Source: JALOAT01 sp041677345 (GTDB taxonomy: Bacteria; Pseudomonadota; Gammaproteobacteria; Thiohalomonadales; Thiohalomonadaceae). Taken from it: DNA of 37,595 nucleotides. Below are positions 1-8,349 of the stretch, piece by piece. The stretch's first letter is position 1. Every line of letters starts with the position of its first letter. The DNA is taken from the NCBI GenBank assembly GCA_041677345.1, contig JBAYQE010000015.1:1-37595 (forward strand). Reading direction: 5' to 3'. Under the pieces are notes generated by a model that saw only the letters and a program-made list of their open reading frames with translations, was not told the origin of the DNA and ran no database searches. The position numbers and the translations under genes were made by a program.

Positions 1-664
1 GTTTGATTTTGTCTCCCTCTTTGACCAAAAGCCGCCGGTTATGGCCATAGGCGCTCAGAAACACCTCATCATGCTTGACGATGACCAAATTCCCGTAGCC
101 GATCAGGGCGTTACCGCTGTAAACCACCTCACCATCCGCGGCAGCCCGCACGGGTTGCCCAACGCGCCCGCTCACATCGATTCCCTTGCGACCCTGGCCC
201 GCGGCGAAGCGCGCGATTATTTTGCCCTCCGTCGGCCAGAGCCAGCGAATGGGTCCGGCCGGGACGGGCGCAGGCGTGCGTGCCTGGACGGGCTTTGCAG
301 GCTGCACCGGTTTGGCCGCGGTGTCGGATACGGGGTTGGGCGTTTGCGGCAGCCGGGATGCCTGCTGCGTGGGAGGTGAGGCCGCCGGTGCGGTTCGGGG
401 GGCGGGCACGTTGGCGCGATCCGGGGCGAGAATCAGGAGTTCCTGGCCGACGTAGATCCGGTATGGCGGCGGGATTCGGTTCCAGGCCGCCACCTCCTGA
501 TAGTCATAACCGAACCGCCACGCGATGGAATAGAGGGTGTCCCCGGGTTTCACCTGATGGCGCAAGTAGTAATGACCGCTGCCGGCGGGCCGCATCTCGC
601 CACAACCCACCAGCCAGGCCGCGCTGAGCAGCAGGAGAATGATCCGGCGGGGCCTAGGTACCAT
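1..664 (-). CDS. nlpD: NlpD-like murein hydrolase activator lipoprotein (3' end cut by window edge)
   Basis: Reading the minus strand from ATG at 664 gives an N-terminal basic stretch, a hydrophobic segment and a lipobox ending LVGC (Cys21), so this is an exported lipoprotein. A LysM domain follows at about residues 36-80 (VKPGDTLYSIAWRFGY), then a Pro/Ala-rich linker, then a LytM/M23 domain that runs off the left edge. The M23 part reads RKGIDVSG where active enzymes have GHxxxD, so the catalytic His is absent; this matches NlpD, which activates the amidase AmiC rather than cutting peptidoglycan itself. The start overlaps the end of the upstream membrane-protein gene by 11 nt. It lies downstream of surE-pcm, the usual nlpD position. 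The C-terminus and any following rpoS lie outside the window. Confidence 0.93.
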   Translation of the reverse strand, partial: MVPRPRRIILLLLSAAWLVGCGEMRPAGSGHYYLRHQVKPGDTLYSIAWRFGYDYQEVAAWNRIPPPYRIYVGQELLILAPDRANVPAPRTAPAASPPTQQASRLPQTPNPVSDTAAKPVQPAKPVQARTPAPVPAGPIRWLWPTEGKIIARFAAGQGRKGIDVSGRVGQPVRAAADGEVVYSGNALIGYGNLVIVKHDEVFLSAYGHNRRLLVKEGDKIK

Positions 665-1238
665 TACTCAGGGCAAAGTACAGGACCACGGCCAGCACGA
701 CCATGGCCCAGCCGACACGATCCATGTAGGTGCGGAGCACTTCCCGCATGCGATCACCGCCCCAGCGCATGAGGGCCGATACCAGGAAAAACCGCCCGCC
801 CCGCCCCACGATCGAGGCCAGCACGAACACCGGCATGAACATGCCCACGGCGCCTGCCGCGATGGTGAATACCTTGTAGGGAACAGGTGAGAATCCGGCG
901 ATGAGCACGGCCCAGAAGCCCCAGCGCTGGAACCAGTCGCGGGCAGTGAGGTAGTAATCCCAATAGCCAACCTGGCGTAGCAGCGGCTCCACCAAATCGA
1001 TGGCGTAAAACCCAATGATGTATCCCGCGACACCACCCGACACGGAGGCAATGGTGGTGAGTGCCGCGTAGTACCAGGCGCGCGCCGGTTGTGCCAAGGC
1101 CATGGGCGCAAGCATCACGTCGGGTGGTATGGGAAAAAATGACGATTCCGCGAAGCTCAGTCCGGCCAGATAACGCGGGGCATGGGGATGGGCGGCCCAG
1201 CCCAGGGCACGGTCATAAAGGGTAGAAAAGAGTCGCAT
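654..1238 (-). CDS. YqaA-type DedA/SNARE-associated family inner-membrane protein
   Basis: The product is 194 aa with several hydrophobic segments. It shows the family signature of a proline-rich re-entrant region (FAESSFFPIPPDVMLAPM, residues about 29-46) and the later G-F-S-P-V-P-Y-K motif followed by a small-residue helix (FTIAAGAVGMF). These features fit the DedA/VTT superfamily and most closely the short YqaA branch. DedA proteins are implicated in lipid and proton homeostasis at the inner membrane; the substrate here cannot be stated. It sits between pcm and nlpD with a 3-nt gap to pcm and an 11-nt overlap with nlpD, so it is probably in the same operon. Its length is somewhat above E. 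coli YqaA. Confidence 0.85.
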   Translation of the reverse strand: MRLFSTLYDRALGWAAHPHAPRYLAGLSFAESSFFPIPPDVMLAPMALAQPARAWYYAALTTIASVSGGVAGYIIGFYAIDLVEPLLRQVGYWDYYLTARDWFQRWGFWAVLIAGFSPVPYKVFTIAAGAVGMFMPVFVLASIVGRGGRFFLVSALMRWGGDRMREVLRTYMDRVGWAMVVLAVVLYFALSNGT

Positions 1239-1241
1239 GGT

Positions 1242-1928
1242 CTACCTGCGGGTGCCTGTGAGCATGGGAACAAAGGTCACCGGGTCCAGTTCCGCGCGCA
1301 CGAAGTCCTGGCCGCGGCGGTGCACCGTAATGAGGCGCTGCTTGCGGTCCTGGCCTACCGGAATCACCAGGACACCGCCATCGGCCAATTGCTTGAGCAG
1401 TGCCCCGGGGACCTCGGCCGGTGCTGCGGCCGCAAGTATGGCATCGAAAGGTCCGTGCTCGGCCCAGCCGAGGGTGCCGTCGGCCAGTCTGAAGCGCACA
1501 TTGCGCACCCTCAGCTCCGCAAGCAGGCGGCGAGCCCGGTCCAGCAAGGGCCCAATGCGTTCCACGCTGTATACCTCCGGTACCAGGTTGGCCAGGACTG
1601 CGGTCTGGTAGCCCGAGCCGGTACCTACCTCCAGCACCCTGGAAGGCTGCACCTGACTGACGATCTCGGTCATGCGCGCCACGGTGAACGGCGCCGAGAT
1701 GGTCTGGCCGTTGCCGATGGGCAGGGAAATGTCTTCATAGGCGCGGGTGGCAAGGGCCTCGTCCACGAACAGGTGGCGCGGCACCTGGCGCATCACGTCG
1801 AGGACGCGCTCATTGACGATACCCTTCTCACGCAACCGCAACGCCAGGCGCTCGCGGGTACGCTGCGAAGTCATGCCAATACCGCGCAGGCGCACATCCG
1901 TATTCAAGAGGCGAGCCCCCCGAGCCAA
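1242..1928 (-). CDS. pcm: protein-L-isoaspartate O-methyltransferase
   Basis: This enzyme uses S-adenosylmethionine to methylate L-isoaspartyl residues and start repair of damaged proteins in the cytosol. Visible signatures are LPIGNGQTISAPFTVARMTE (PIMT motif), the SAM-binding loop LEVGTGSGYQTAVLA, and FDAILAAAAPAEVPGALLKQL. The longest frame (228 aa) overlaps surE by 25 nt. An internal ATG at 1874 (MTSQRTRERL) gives 210 aa and matches the usual start of short Pcm proteins. Both are plausible because some gammaproteobacterial homologues carry the extra N-terminal residues. It follows surE directly, the conserved stationary-phase surE-pcm pair. Confidence 0.95.
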   Translation of the reverse strand: MARGARLLNTDVRLRGIGMTSQRTRERLALRLREKGIVNERVLDVMRQVPRHLFVDEALATRAYEDISLPIGNGQTISAPFTVARMTEIVSQVQPSRVLEVGTGSGYQTAVLANLVPEVYSVERIGPLLDRARRLLAELRVRNVRFRLADGTLGWAEHGPFDAILAAAAPAEVPGALLKQLADGGVLVIPVGQDRKQRLITVHRRGQDFVRAELDPVTFVPMLTGTRR

Positions 1929-2656
1929 TGGGCCAGCGTAGGCACCGCACCGTGACGGGTAAGGTCCACCTGGATGGGTGAGATCGACACGCGGCCATGG
2001 CGCACGGCATGGAAATCCGTGCCGGGACCTGCGTCCTGCTCGGGACCGGCGGGACCGATCCAGTAAATGACCCGTCCACGGGGATCGCGCATCTGCACGA
2101 CGGGTTCCGATTTGTGACGGTGACCAAGGCGGGTGGCCTCGAATCCCTGGATCTCCTCCCAGGGGATATCAGGCACATTCACGTTCAGGATGGTATCCGC
2201 GGGCAAGGGATGGCGGCGCAGGTGCTCGACCAGGACCACCACGGCCTGTGCCGCAGTGTCGTAGTAACGAAACTCCTTGCCCACCAGCGAGACGGCGATG
2301 GCCGGCAGGCCCAGAAAGCGCCCTTCCATGGCCGCGGCCACGGTCCCGGAATAGATCACGTCATCGCCCATGTTGGCGCCGGCATTGATGCCGGAGATAA
2401 CCATATCCGGCTCCTGGTCCAGCATGCCCGTCACTGCCAGATGGACACAGTCCGTCGGTGTACCCTCGACGCGCATGAAGCCGTTCTCGCCCACGTGGGC
2501 TCGGAGGGGGTTGTCGAGGGTCAGTGAGTTGCTGGCACCGCTGCGGTCACGATCGGGCGCCACCACGACGATATCTGCAACCTTCCCTAGGTGGCGCGCA
2601 AGACAGGCAAGCCCCGGCGCGAGATAGCCGTCGTCGTTGCTGAGAAGAATCTTCAT
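1904..2656 (-). CDS. surE: 5'/3'-nucleotidase SurE
   Basis: The 250-aa product is a metal-dependent nucleoside-monophosphate phosphatase of the SurE family. The N-terminus carries the metal-binding SNDDG (residues 6-10). It is followed by VVAPDRDRSGASNSLT, then GTPTDCVHLA and SGINAGANMGDDVIYSGTV, all conserved SurE blocks lining the active site. Length is normal for the family. The start ATG at 2656 precedes MKILLSNDDG directly. It is the first gene of the surE-pcm-yqaA-nlpD run and is divergent from the Smr-domain gene across 125 bp. A possible TATAGT -10 box lies in that gap. Confidence 0.97.
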   Translation of the reverse strand: MKILLSNDDGYLAPGLACLARHLGKVADIVVVAPDRDRSGASNSLTLDNPLRAHVGENGFMRVEGTPTDCVHLAVTGMLDQEPDMVISGINAGANMGDDVIYSGTVAAAMEGRFLGLPAIAVSLVGKEFRYYDTAAQAVVVLVEHLRRHPLPADTILNVNVPDIPWEEIQGFEATRLGHRHKSEPVVQMRDPRGRVIYWIGPAGPEQDAGPGTDFHAVRHGRVSISPIQVDLTRHGAVPTLAHWLGGLAS

Positions 2657-2688
2657 GAACGGGCAAGGTCTGAGGGATCAACCGGTTA

Positions 2689-2694
2689 ACTATA
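2689..2694 (-). promoter_or_regulatory. possible -10 box upstream of surE
   Basis: On the minus strand the sequence TATAGT lies 33 nt upstream of the surE start within the short divergent gap to the Smr gene. No good -35 hexamer is present at 16-18 nt, so this is only a tentative promoter element. Confidence 0.25.
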
Positions 2695-2781
2695 CCCGAA
2701 AACCCCGGCACCACGGCACAGCCGGTTCCGCGTTTACGACACCCGCGGTAGACTGACCTCACACCCACCGGGCAGGCAGAC

Positions 2782-3312
2782 ATGGCATTTTCCGAGGACG
2801 AGGCTGAGTTGTTCCGTGCGGCGGTGGCCGATGCCCGCCCGCTGCAGGACGATCGCGTCCCGCTCTCGGGGCCCCGCCCGCCGCCCTCCCCCGTGCGCCG
2901 GCTCGAGGACGAGCGGGCGGTCATGCGCGAATTGCTGGATGACCCACCGCTGGAAGCCGAGTGTGAAACGGGAGAGGAATTGCTGTTCGCCCGCCCCGGC
3001 CTGCAGCACTCGGTGATGCGCAAGCTACGCCGCGGCGCCTACAGCGTGGGTGGCCAGTTGGACCTGCACGGCATGCGCGTTGCCGAGGCCCGCATTGCCA
3101 TTGTCGAGTTCCTCGCCGCGGCCCGGGCGCGCGGCACCCGTTGCGTGCGCATCATCCACGGCAAGGGTAACGGCTCGGCCTTCAAGCAACCGGTACTGAA
3201 GGTGAAGGTCAATCACTGGCTGCGTCAACGCGACGAGGTGCTGGCCTTCGCGTCCACACCCCCGGCCGATGGGGGGACCGGCGCCGTGTATGTATTGCTG
3301 CGTCGCCTGTAA
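2782..3312 (+). CDS. Smr-domain protein (SmrA/SmrB-like putative nuclease)
   Basis: The 176-aa product has a charged, low-complexity N-terminal half and a C-terminal Smr (small MutS-related) domain at about residues 90-176. The domain carries the diagnostic DLHG (94-97), the HGKG turn (126-129, in RIIHGKGNGS) and a terminal GAVYVLLRR strand. Stand-alone Smr proteins of this size in gammaproteobacteria are annotated SmrA or SmrB; SmrB in E. coli cleaves mRNA at collided ribosomes, but assignment to that subfamily is not certain here. It is the only plus-strand gene in the housekeeping block. It is divergent from surE and convergent with truD, with only 18 bp between stop codons. Confidence 0.9.
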   Translation: MAFSEDEAELFRAAVADARPLQDDRVPLSGPRPPPSPVRRLEDERAVMRELLDDPPLEAECETGEELLFARPGLQHSVMRKLRRGAYSVGGQLDLHGMRVAEARIAIVEFLAAARARGTRCVRIIHGKGNGSAFKQPVLKVKVNHWLRQRDEVLAFASTPPADGGTGAVYVLLRRL

Positions 3313-3330
3313 CCCTGAGCAGGCGGGCTC

Positions 3331-4371
3331 CTACGGAGAGGGTTGCGTGGTGGTATCCACGGCCTCGCGCAGTACGGCGGTGGCATAGCTGCCGGCATCC
3401 AGGACAAAGGACACCGTCAGGGTATCTCCCGACAGCTCCCACGCCATGTCACGTGCGGCGAGCCGCAACGGACGGCGCTCCTGTTCCATGCCGGCCTGTT
3501 CGAGACCTTTGCGGAAGGCCTCATGAGGTGCGAGCAGGTCCGCCTCCATGGCGTTCAGTGCACTGCCGCACGGGGGTGCGCCACGGCCCCACAAGGGGCC
3601 ACTGGGGTGAATGTCCCACTGGACCAGCCTTTGCTGCAGCTTTCCATCGATGGCCTCGGCGCGGAAGAAGCTGGCGCTACCGTCGAGCACCAGGCATTCA
3701 CCGGCCAGGGCCTGGTCCCAGGTGCCCTGCACCACCCGGTGTGACAGCACGGTGTTGAACAGGTAGGAACGCGCCGCCGAAAGATACATACCCCGCTTGG
3801 CGCGGTCATGCTCGCGGCGCCGGCCTGCGAACAGTTCCGCCGCCCGCGCCAGATTGCCACCCTCGTGGCCAAACCGCTGCTCGCCGAAATAATTGGGCAC
3901 ACCCCGCTCACGGATCTGCGCCAGGCGCGCCGCGAGTACGCCCGTGTCACCGGCCAGTGCGTGCAACCGAATCACGAAGCGGTTCCCGGCAAGGGCGCCA
4001 CGACGCAGCTTGCGCGTGTGCCGCCCGGCGGCCAGGACGCGGTATTCGTCGCAGGCGAAGCCGGACCAGTCCGGCTCGGCGCGCCCGGGCAGATGTACGC
4101 TGAACCACTGGGTGGTGAGGGCGTGGCGATCCTTCAGGCCCGCATAGCTCACATCCATGGGGCGCACGCCTGCAAACCGCGCCAGCTGGCGCGCTACCCA
4201 CTCGGTATTGGCGCCGCGCTTCTGCACCTGGACCAGGACGTGCTCGCCCTGGCCATCGGGTGCGAAGCCGAGGTCTTCCTCCACCACGAAGTCCTCGGGC
4301 GTGGCGCGCAGCATGCCGCGGGCGGCGGCGCCACCATGGGCGTAGGCCCAATCCAGGGAAAAATCCGCCAT
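3331..4371 (-). CDS. truD: tRNA pseudouridine(13) synthase
   Basis: TruD isomerises U13 of certain tRNAs to pseudouridine. The 346-aa frame has the family motif SYAGLKDRHALTTQWFSV, with the catalytic Asp at about residue 81 in GLKD. Other TruD blocks are GVPNYFGEQRFGHEGGN and AARSYLFNTVLSHRV. The start ATG shares one base with the ispF stop codon (TGATG), indicating translational coupling. The size is typical of the family. The C-terminus converges on the Smr gene. Confidence 0.96.
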   Translation of the reverse strand: MADFSLDWAYAHGGAAARGMLRATPEDFVVEEDLGFAPDGQGEHVLVQVQKRGANTEWVARQLARFAGVRPMDVSYAGLKDRHALTTQWFSVHLPGRAEPDWSGFACDEYRVLAAGRHTRKLRRGALAGNRFVIRLHALAGDTGVLAARLAQIRERGVPNYFGEQRFGHEGGNLARAAELFAGRRREHDRAKRGMYLSAARSYLFNTVLSHRVVQGTWDQALAGECLVLDGSASFFRAEAIDGKLQQRLVQWDIHPSGPLWGRGAPPCGSALNAMEADLLAPHEAFRKGLEQAGMEQERRPLRLAARDMAWELSGDTLTVSFVLDAGSYATAVLREAVDTTTQPSP

Positions 4372-4853
4372 CAGGTGCGCTCGATGAGGGCCACGGCATA
4401 GGCGGCAACGCCTTCACCGCGCCCCGTGTAACCCATGCGTTCGGTAGTGGTCGCCTTCACGTTCACCGCCTCCGGAGCCACACGCAGATCCTCCGCCAGA
4501 TTGGCCGCCATGGCTTCGACGTGGGCCGCCATGCGCGGCGCCTGGGCGACGATGGTGGTGTCCACGTTGACCACCTGATAACCCTTGGCCGCCAACACCT
4601 CCATGACGCGGCGCAGCAGGATGCGGCTGTCGATACCCTTGAAATCCATGCTGGTGTCGGGAAAGTGCTTGCCGATATCGCCCAACGCGGCGGCCCCGAG
4701 CAGTGCGTCGCACAGCGCGTGGACCAGCACGTCGCCATCGGAATGCGCCACCATGCCCTGGTCGTGCGGAATCCGCACACCGCCGATCACCACGTGATCC
4801 CCCTCGCCGAAGCGATGTACATCAAAGCCATGCCCAATGCGCAGACTCGTCAT
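4371..4853 (-). CDS. ispF: 2-C-methyl-D-erythritol 2,4-cyclodiphosphate synthase
   Basis: The 160-aa product catalyses the cyclisation step of the MEP isoprenoid pathway. Metal ligands are visible as D11 and H13 in GHGFDVHRF and H45 in HSDGDVLVHAL. DIGKHFPDTS and the C-terminal KATTTERMGYTGRGEG complete the family pattern. It lies downstream of ispD (87-nt gap) and overlaps truD by one base. The two MEP-pathway genes are adjacent, as in many gammaproteobacteria. Confidence 0.97.
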   Translation of the reverse strand: MTSLRIGHGFDVHRFGEGDHVVIGGVRIPHDQGMVAHSDGDVLVHALCDALLGAAALGDIGKHFPDTSMDFKGIDSRILLRRVMEVLAAKGYQVVNVDTTIVAQAPRMAAHVEAMAANLAEDLRVAPEAVNVKATTTERMGYTGRGEGVAAYAVALIERT

Positions 4854-4940
4854 TGTGTTTCGTCACCACCAAGGTTCTGCGCGAAGACGTGCGACAGGCC
4901 CATTGCGTCCTCTGCCCCCACTGCTTCTGTTGAGTTTCTG

Positions 4941-5648
4941 TTATTCCCGCGCCTGCAATTGCAGATAGAGCTCGGCCAGGGCCAGATCCCCCGGACGGGT
5001 GATCTTGATGTTGTCTGCCTGCCCTTCCACCATGCGCGGCCAGTGTCCGGCCAGCTCCATGGCCGCCGCCTCATCAGTGACCAGCCGGTCTGCGAGCAGC
5101 GCGGTACGCAGGGCCTCACGCAGGGGGCCAAAGCGGAACATCTGCGGAGTGAGGGCGCGCCAAAGTCCTTCACGGTTGACCGTCTCCAGGATCTCGTCGC
5201 GGGGGTCGGCACGCTTGACCGTATCGCTCACGGGCAGCCCCAGCAGGCCACCCACCGGGTGCTCCATCAACGTGGTGACCAGGCGCTCGATGTCCGCGGC
5301 TCGAAGGCATGGCCGCGCCGCATCGTGCACCAGTACCCAATCCTCTTCACGGGCGGATGCGGCCAGGCGATCGAGGGCGTTGAGTACGGAATGACAGCGT
5401 TCCACACCGCCCTCTGCCACCTCAAGCGGCACATCCGGGAGACGCGCGGCAACCTCGGGCCACCAGCGATCACCCGGGCTGACTGCGACCACGGTATTGG
5501 CAATGCGTGGGTGCGTGGCAATGCGCACCAACGTGTGCTCGATGACGGTACGACCGGCCAGGGTCAGGTACTGCTTGGGGAGTCCCGCACCCATACGGCG
5601 GCCGGAACCGGCTGCGGGCACCACAGCAAAACAACGGGGATTGGACAT
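4941..5648 (-). CDS. ispD: 2-C-methyl-D-erythritol 4-phosphate cytidylyltransferase
   Basis: IspD transfers CMP from CTP to MEP. The N-terminal nucleotide-binding loop PAAGSGRRMGAGLPKQYL and the LVHDAARPC block are clear, and the predicted length is 235 aa. I chose ATG at 5648 because a GGAGGAG ribosome-binding site, embedded in the end of ftsB, lies 10 nt upstream. A TTG two codons earlier would sit only 4 nt from it. The gene follows ftsB closely, the conserved ftsB-ispD-ispF order. Confidence 0.97.
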   Translation of the reverse strand: MSNPRCFAVVPAAGSGRRMGAGLPKQYLTLAGRTVIEHTLVRIATHPRIANTVVAVSPGDRWWPEVAARLPDVPLEVAEGGVERCHSVLNALDRLAASAREEDWVLVHDAARPCLRAADIERLVTTLMEHPVGGLLGLPVSDTVKRADPRDEILETVNREGLWRALTPQMFRFGPLREALRTALLADRLVTDEAAAMELAGHWPRMVEGQADNIKITRPGDLALAELYLQLQARE

Positions 5649-5655
5649 GGACAAG

Positions 5656-5928
5656 CTACTCCTCCACCACCTGATAGAAGGTCTCGCCGTCCCTGATCAT
5701 GCCGAGTTCCATGCGGGCGCGTTCCTCAATGGCCGCTACGCCTTCCTTGAGGTCACGCACCTCGGCTTCAAGCGCCCGGTTGCGCTCGCTGAGCTGATGA
5801 TTCTCCTGCTGCTGGCGGACAATGGCCTGCTTCAACTGCCAGACCTTGATAGCGCTGCCGTCGCCCAGCCACAAGCGGTACTGGAGCAGGATGAAAACCA
5901 CGAGCAGCAATGCAAGCAGTGCCTTCAT
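5656..5928 (-). CDS. ftsB: cell division protein FtsB
   Basis: The product is a small bitopic divisome protein that forms the FtsQLB complex at the septum. It has one N-terminal membrane segment (KALLALLLVVFILLQYRLW), a heptad-like coiled coil (about residues 25-65), and the C-terminal signature ARMELGMIRDGETFYQVVE. Starting at ATG 5928 gives 90 aa and places the membrane helix at the very N-terminus, as in E. coli FtsB. An in-frame start at 5946 would add six residues and run to the edge of the inverted-repeat element. Its stop overlaps the ribosome-binding region of ispD. Confidence 0.95.
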   Translation of the reverse strand: MKALLALLLVVFILLQYRLWLGDGSAIKVWQLKQAIVRQQQENHQLSERNRALEAEVRDLKEGVAAIEERARMELGMIRDGETFYQVVEE

Positions 5929-5944
5929 CCAGCTGCCCGTCGTC

Positions 5945-6124
5945 AAGAGCGATTAACCACGGCGGCCACGAAGGACACGGAGTGAAACGTGAAAGGGTGC
6001 GCATGCCGGAAGCAGGTGCCTAGACTTCCCGCCATGTGGCGGGACAAGACATGCCCGCATTGGATCCGCTTTCTCACCCCTTCTCTTCTCCGTGGTCTCC
6101 GTGCCTCCGCGGTTTGGCTCTTCT
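5945..6124. repeat. imperfect inverted-repeat element (CCACGGAG family) between eno and ftsB
   Basis: The left arm (about 5945-6000) begins AAGAGCGATTAACCACGG and continues with GGCCACGAAGGACACGGAG and GAAAGGGTG. The reverse complement of the right arm (about 6068-6124) begins AAGAGCCAAACCGCGG and continues AGGCACGGAGACCACGGAG and GAAGGGGTG. The two arms are therefore inverted copies with a few mismatches. A perfect GC hairpin (CCCGCC-ATGT-GGCGGG, 6028-6043) sits in the centre. The element exactly fills the space between the eno stop and the ftsB start. It has the look of a non-autonomous, MITE-like or REP-like intergenic repeat; transcribed, it could also form a long hairpin. Confidence 0.65.
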
Positions 6125-7424
6125 AACCCTTGAGGTTGTAGAAAGCCGAGCGGCCCGGATACACGGCCTTGTCGCCCAGCGCCTCTTCGATGCGCAGCAG
6201 GCGGTTGTACTTGGCGATACGGTCGGAACGGGACATGGAGCCGGTCTTGATCTGGCCGGCGCCGGTGGCCACGGCCAGGTCGGCGATGGTGGTGTCCTCG
6301 GTCTCGCCGGAGCGGTGGGAAATCACCGCGGTGTAACCGGCATCCTTGGCCATCTGGATGGCGGCCAGGGTTTCCGTCAGGGTGCCGATCTGGTTGACCT
6401 TGATGAGGATCGAGTTGGCGATGCCCTTGTCGATGCCTTCCTTGAAGATGGCGGTGTTGGTGACGAACAGGTCGTCGCCCACCAGCTGGATCTTCCCACC
6501 GACCTTTTCAGTGAGCAGCTTCCAGCCGTCCCAGTCCTGCTCGGCCATGCCGTCCTCGATGGAGATGATCGGGTAACGGTCGACCCAGTCGGCCAGGTAG
6601 TCAGCGAATTCCGCGGAGGACAGGCTCTTGTTCTCGGAGCCAAGCACGTACTGGCCGTCCTTGTAGAACTCCGAGCTGGCGGCATCGAGGGCGATCATCA
6701 CGTCCTCGCCGGCCTTGTAGCCGGCCTTGGCGATGGCCTCGAGGATGACTTCCAGGGCCGACTCGTTGGACGACAGGTTGGGGGCGAAGCCGCCCTCATC
6801 GCCCACGGCGGTGGCCATGCCCTTGTCGTGCAGCACCTTCTTGAGGGTATGGAAGATCTCCGCGCCCTGGCGCAGGGCCTCCGACATGCTCGGTGCACCC
6901 ACCGGCATGATCATGAATTCCTGCAGATCGACGCTGTTGTCCGCATGCGCGCCGCCGTTGATGATGTTCATCATCGGCACCGGCATGGTGAAGGTCTTGT
7001 CGGTCTGGTTCAGGTAACGGTACAGCGGCAGGTCCAGCGCGGCGGCGCAGGCCTTGGCCGCGGCCAGGGACACGGCCAGGATGGCATTGGCGCCCAGGTT
7101 CGCCTTGTTGGGCGTGCCGTCCAGTTCGATCATGATGCGATCGAGCTCGGCCTGCTCGCGCGCATCCTTGCCGACCAGGGCCTCGCGGATGGCGCGGTTG
7201 ACGTTGTCCACCGCCTTCAGCACGCCTTTTCCGAGGAACCGGCTCTTGTCACCGTCGCGCAGTTCGATGGCCTCGCGGGAACCCGTAGAGGCACCGGAGG
7301 GCACGGCGGCGCGGCCAATGGCCCCGCCGGCCAGGATGACGTCGGCCTCGACGGTGGGATTGCCGCGGGAGTCGATGATTTCCCGGGCGCGGACGTCAAC
7401 AATCTGGGTCTTGTTCTGAGACAT
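6123..7424 (-). CDS. eno: enolase
   Basis: Enolase converts 2-phosphoglycerate to phosphoenolpyruvate. The 433-aa product shows AREIIDSRGNPTVEADV at the N-terminus and SGASTGSREAIELRDGD. It also has DEGGFAPN, the metal-binding SIEDGMAEQDW and GDDLFVTN, and the C-terminal SHRSGETEDTTIADLAVATG. I chose ATG 7424 (MSQNKTQIV), preceded by CGGAG with a 6-nt gap, over the longer frame, whose extra 23 residues are not enolase-like. It lies 91 nt after kdsA. Its 3' end abuts the inverted repeat. Confidence 0.98.
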   Translation of the reverse strand: MSQNKTQIVDVRAREIIDSRGNPTVEADVILAGGAIGRAAVPSGASTGSREAIELRDGDKSRFLGKGVLKAVDNVNRAIREALVGKDAREQAELDRIMIELDGTPNKANLGANAILAVSLAAAKACAAALDLPLYRYLNQTDKTFTMPVPMMNIINGGAHADNSVDLQEFMIMPVGAPSMSEALRQGAEIFHTLKKVLHDKGMATAVGDEGGFAPNLSSNESALEVILEAIAKAGYKAGEDVMIALDAASSEFYKDGQYVLGSENKSLSSAEFADYLADWVDRYPIISIEDGMAEQDWDGWKLLTEKVGGKIQLVGDDLFVTNTAIFKEGIDKGIANSILIKVNQIGTLTETLAAIQMAKDAGYTAVISHRSGETEDTTIADLAVATGAGQIKTGSMSRSDRIAKYNRLLRIEEALGDKAVYPGRSAFYNLKG

Positions 7425-7515
7425 GAAAACTCCGTAGTCCTGCTTATTGCTTTTGGATGTTCCCGATGGGCTTGCGCCCGGTTTCCGTATCACGCCCCTT
7501 CCCGGCGCGATCCGG

Positions 7516-8349
7516 TCAAAGTGTAGCTTCGATGAAACCCCGTGCCTTCACCGCCTGGTCGATCTCACGCAGGGTTTCCAGGAGTTCCTTCATGCGCGAC
7601 AGGGGCCAGGAATTGGGCCCGTCGCTGAGGGCCTGTTCAGGCCGGGGATGGGTCTCCATGAACAACCCGGCGATGCCGCTGGCCACCGCCGCCCGCGCCA
7701 GCACGGGCACGAATTCACGCTGGCCGCCGGAGCTGGCGCCCTGCCCGCCCGGCTGCTGCACGGAATGGGTGGCGTCGTAGACCACCGGGCAGCCGGTGTC
7801 GCGCATGACGGCCAGGCCCCGCATGTCCGAAACCAGGGTGTTGTAGCCGAAGGACACGCCACGTTCGCAGACCATGATGCGGTCGTTGCCCGCCTCGCGG
7901 GCCTTCTCCACCACGTTGCGCATGTCCCAGGGTGCCAGGAACTGGCCCTTCTTGATGTTCACCGGCTTGCCCTGGCGCGCCACGGCCTGGATGAAATTCG
8001 TCTGGCGGCAGAGGAACGCGGGCGTCTGCAGCACGTCCACCACGGCGGCCACCTCGCCCAGCGGCGTGTCCTCGTGCACGTCGGTGAGCACCGGCACCTG
8101 GAAGGTGTCGCGTACCTTGTCGAGGATGCGCAGACCCTCGTCCATGCCGGGGCCGCGATAGCTCCGCAAGGAGGTGCGGTTGGCCTTGTCGAACGAGGCC
8201 TTGAAGATGAACGGCATGCCGAGCGCGGAGGTGATCTCCTTCAGTTGCCCGGCGGTGTCCAGCACCAGGCCCTCGCTCTCGATGACGCAGGGCCCGGCAA
8301 TGAGAAACAACGGCTGGTCGAGGCCGACCTCGTGACCGCAGAGCTTCAT
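7516..8349 (-). CDS. kdsA: 3-deoxy-8-phosphooctulonate (Kdo-8-P) synthase
   Basis: KdsA condenses phosphoenolpyruvate with arabinose-5-phosphate to make Kdo-8-phosphate for lipopolysaccharide, so the cell makes a Gram-negative outer membrane. The 277-aa protein has FLIAGPCVIES, FKASFDKANRTS, VLTDVHED, IKKGQFLAPWDM and CERGVSFGYNTLVSDMR, all standard KdsA blocks. ATG at 8349 overlaps the pyrG stop by 4 nt (ATGA), and the reading frame upstream of this Met belongs to pyrG antisense coding space. The pyrG-kdsA-eno order is conserved in many proteobacteria. Confidence 0.97.
   Translation of the reverse strand: MKLCGHEVGLDQPLFLIAGPCVIESEGLVLDTAGQLKEITSALGMPFIFKASFDKANRTSLRSYRGPGMDEGLRILDKVRDTFQVPVLTDVHEDTPLGEVAAVVDVLQTPAFLCRQTNFIQAVARQGKPVNIKKGQFLAPWDMRNVVEKAREAGNDRIMVCERGVSFGYNTLVSDMRGLAVMRDTGCPVVYDATHSVQQPGGQGASSGGQREFVPVLARAAVASGIAGLFMETHPRPEQALSDGPNSWPLSRMKELLETLREIDQAVKARGFIEATL

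Noticed and set aside
4260..5696. 478-aa plus-strand open frame antisense to ispF and ispD
   Set aside because: Covers two clearly real minus-strand genes and shows no recognisable domain.
6036..7526. 496-aa plus-strand open frame antisense to enolase
   Set aside because: His/Gly/Val/Leu-rich shadow of a GC-rich gene; no family features, and enolase on the other strand is unequivocal.
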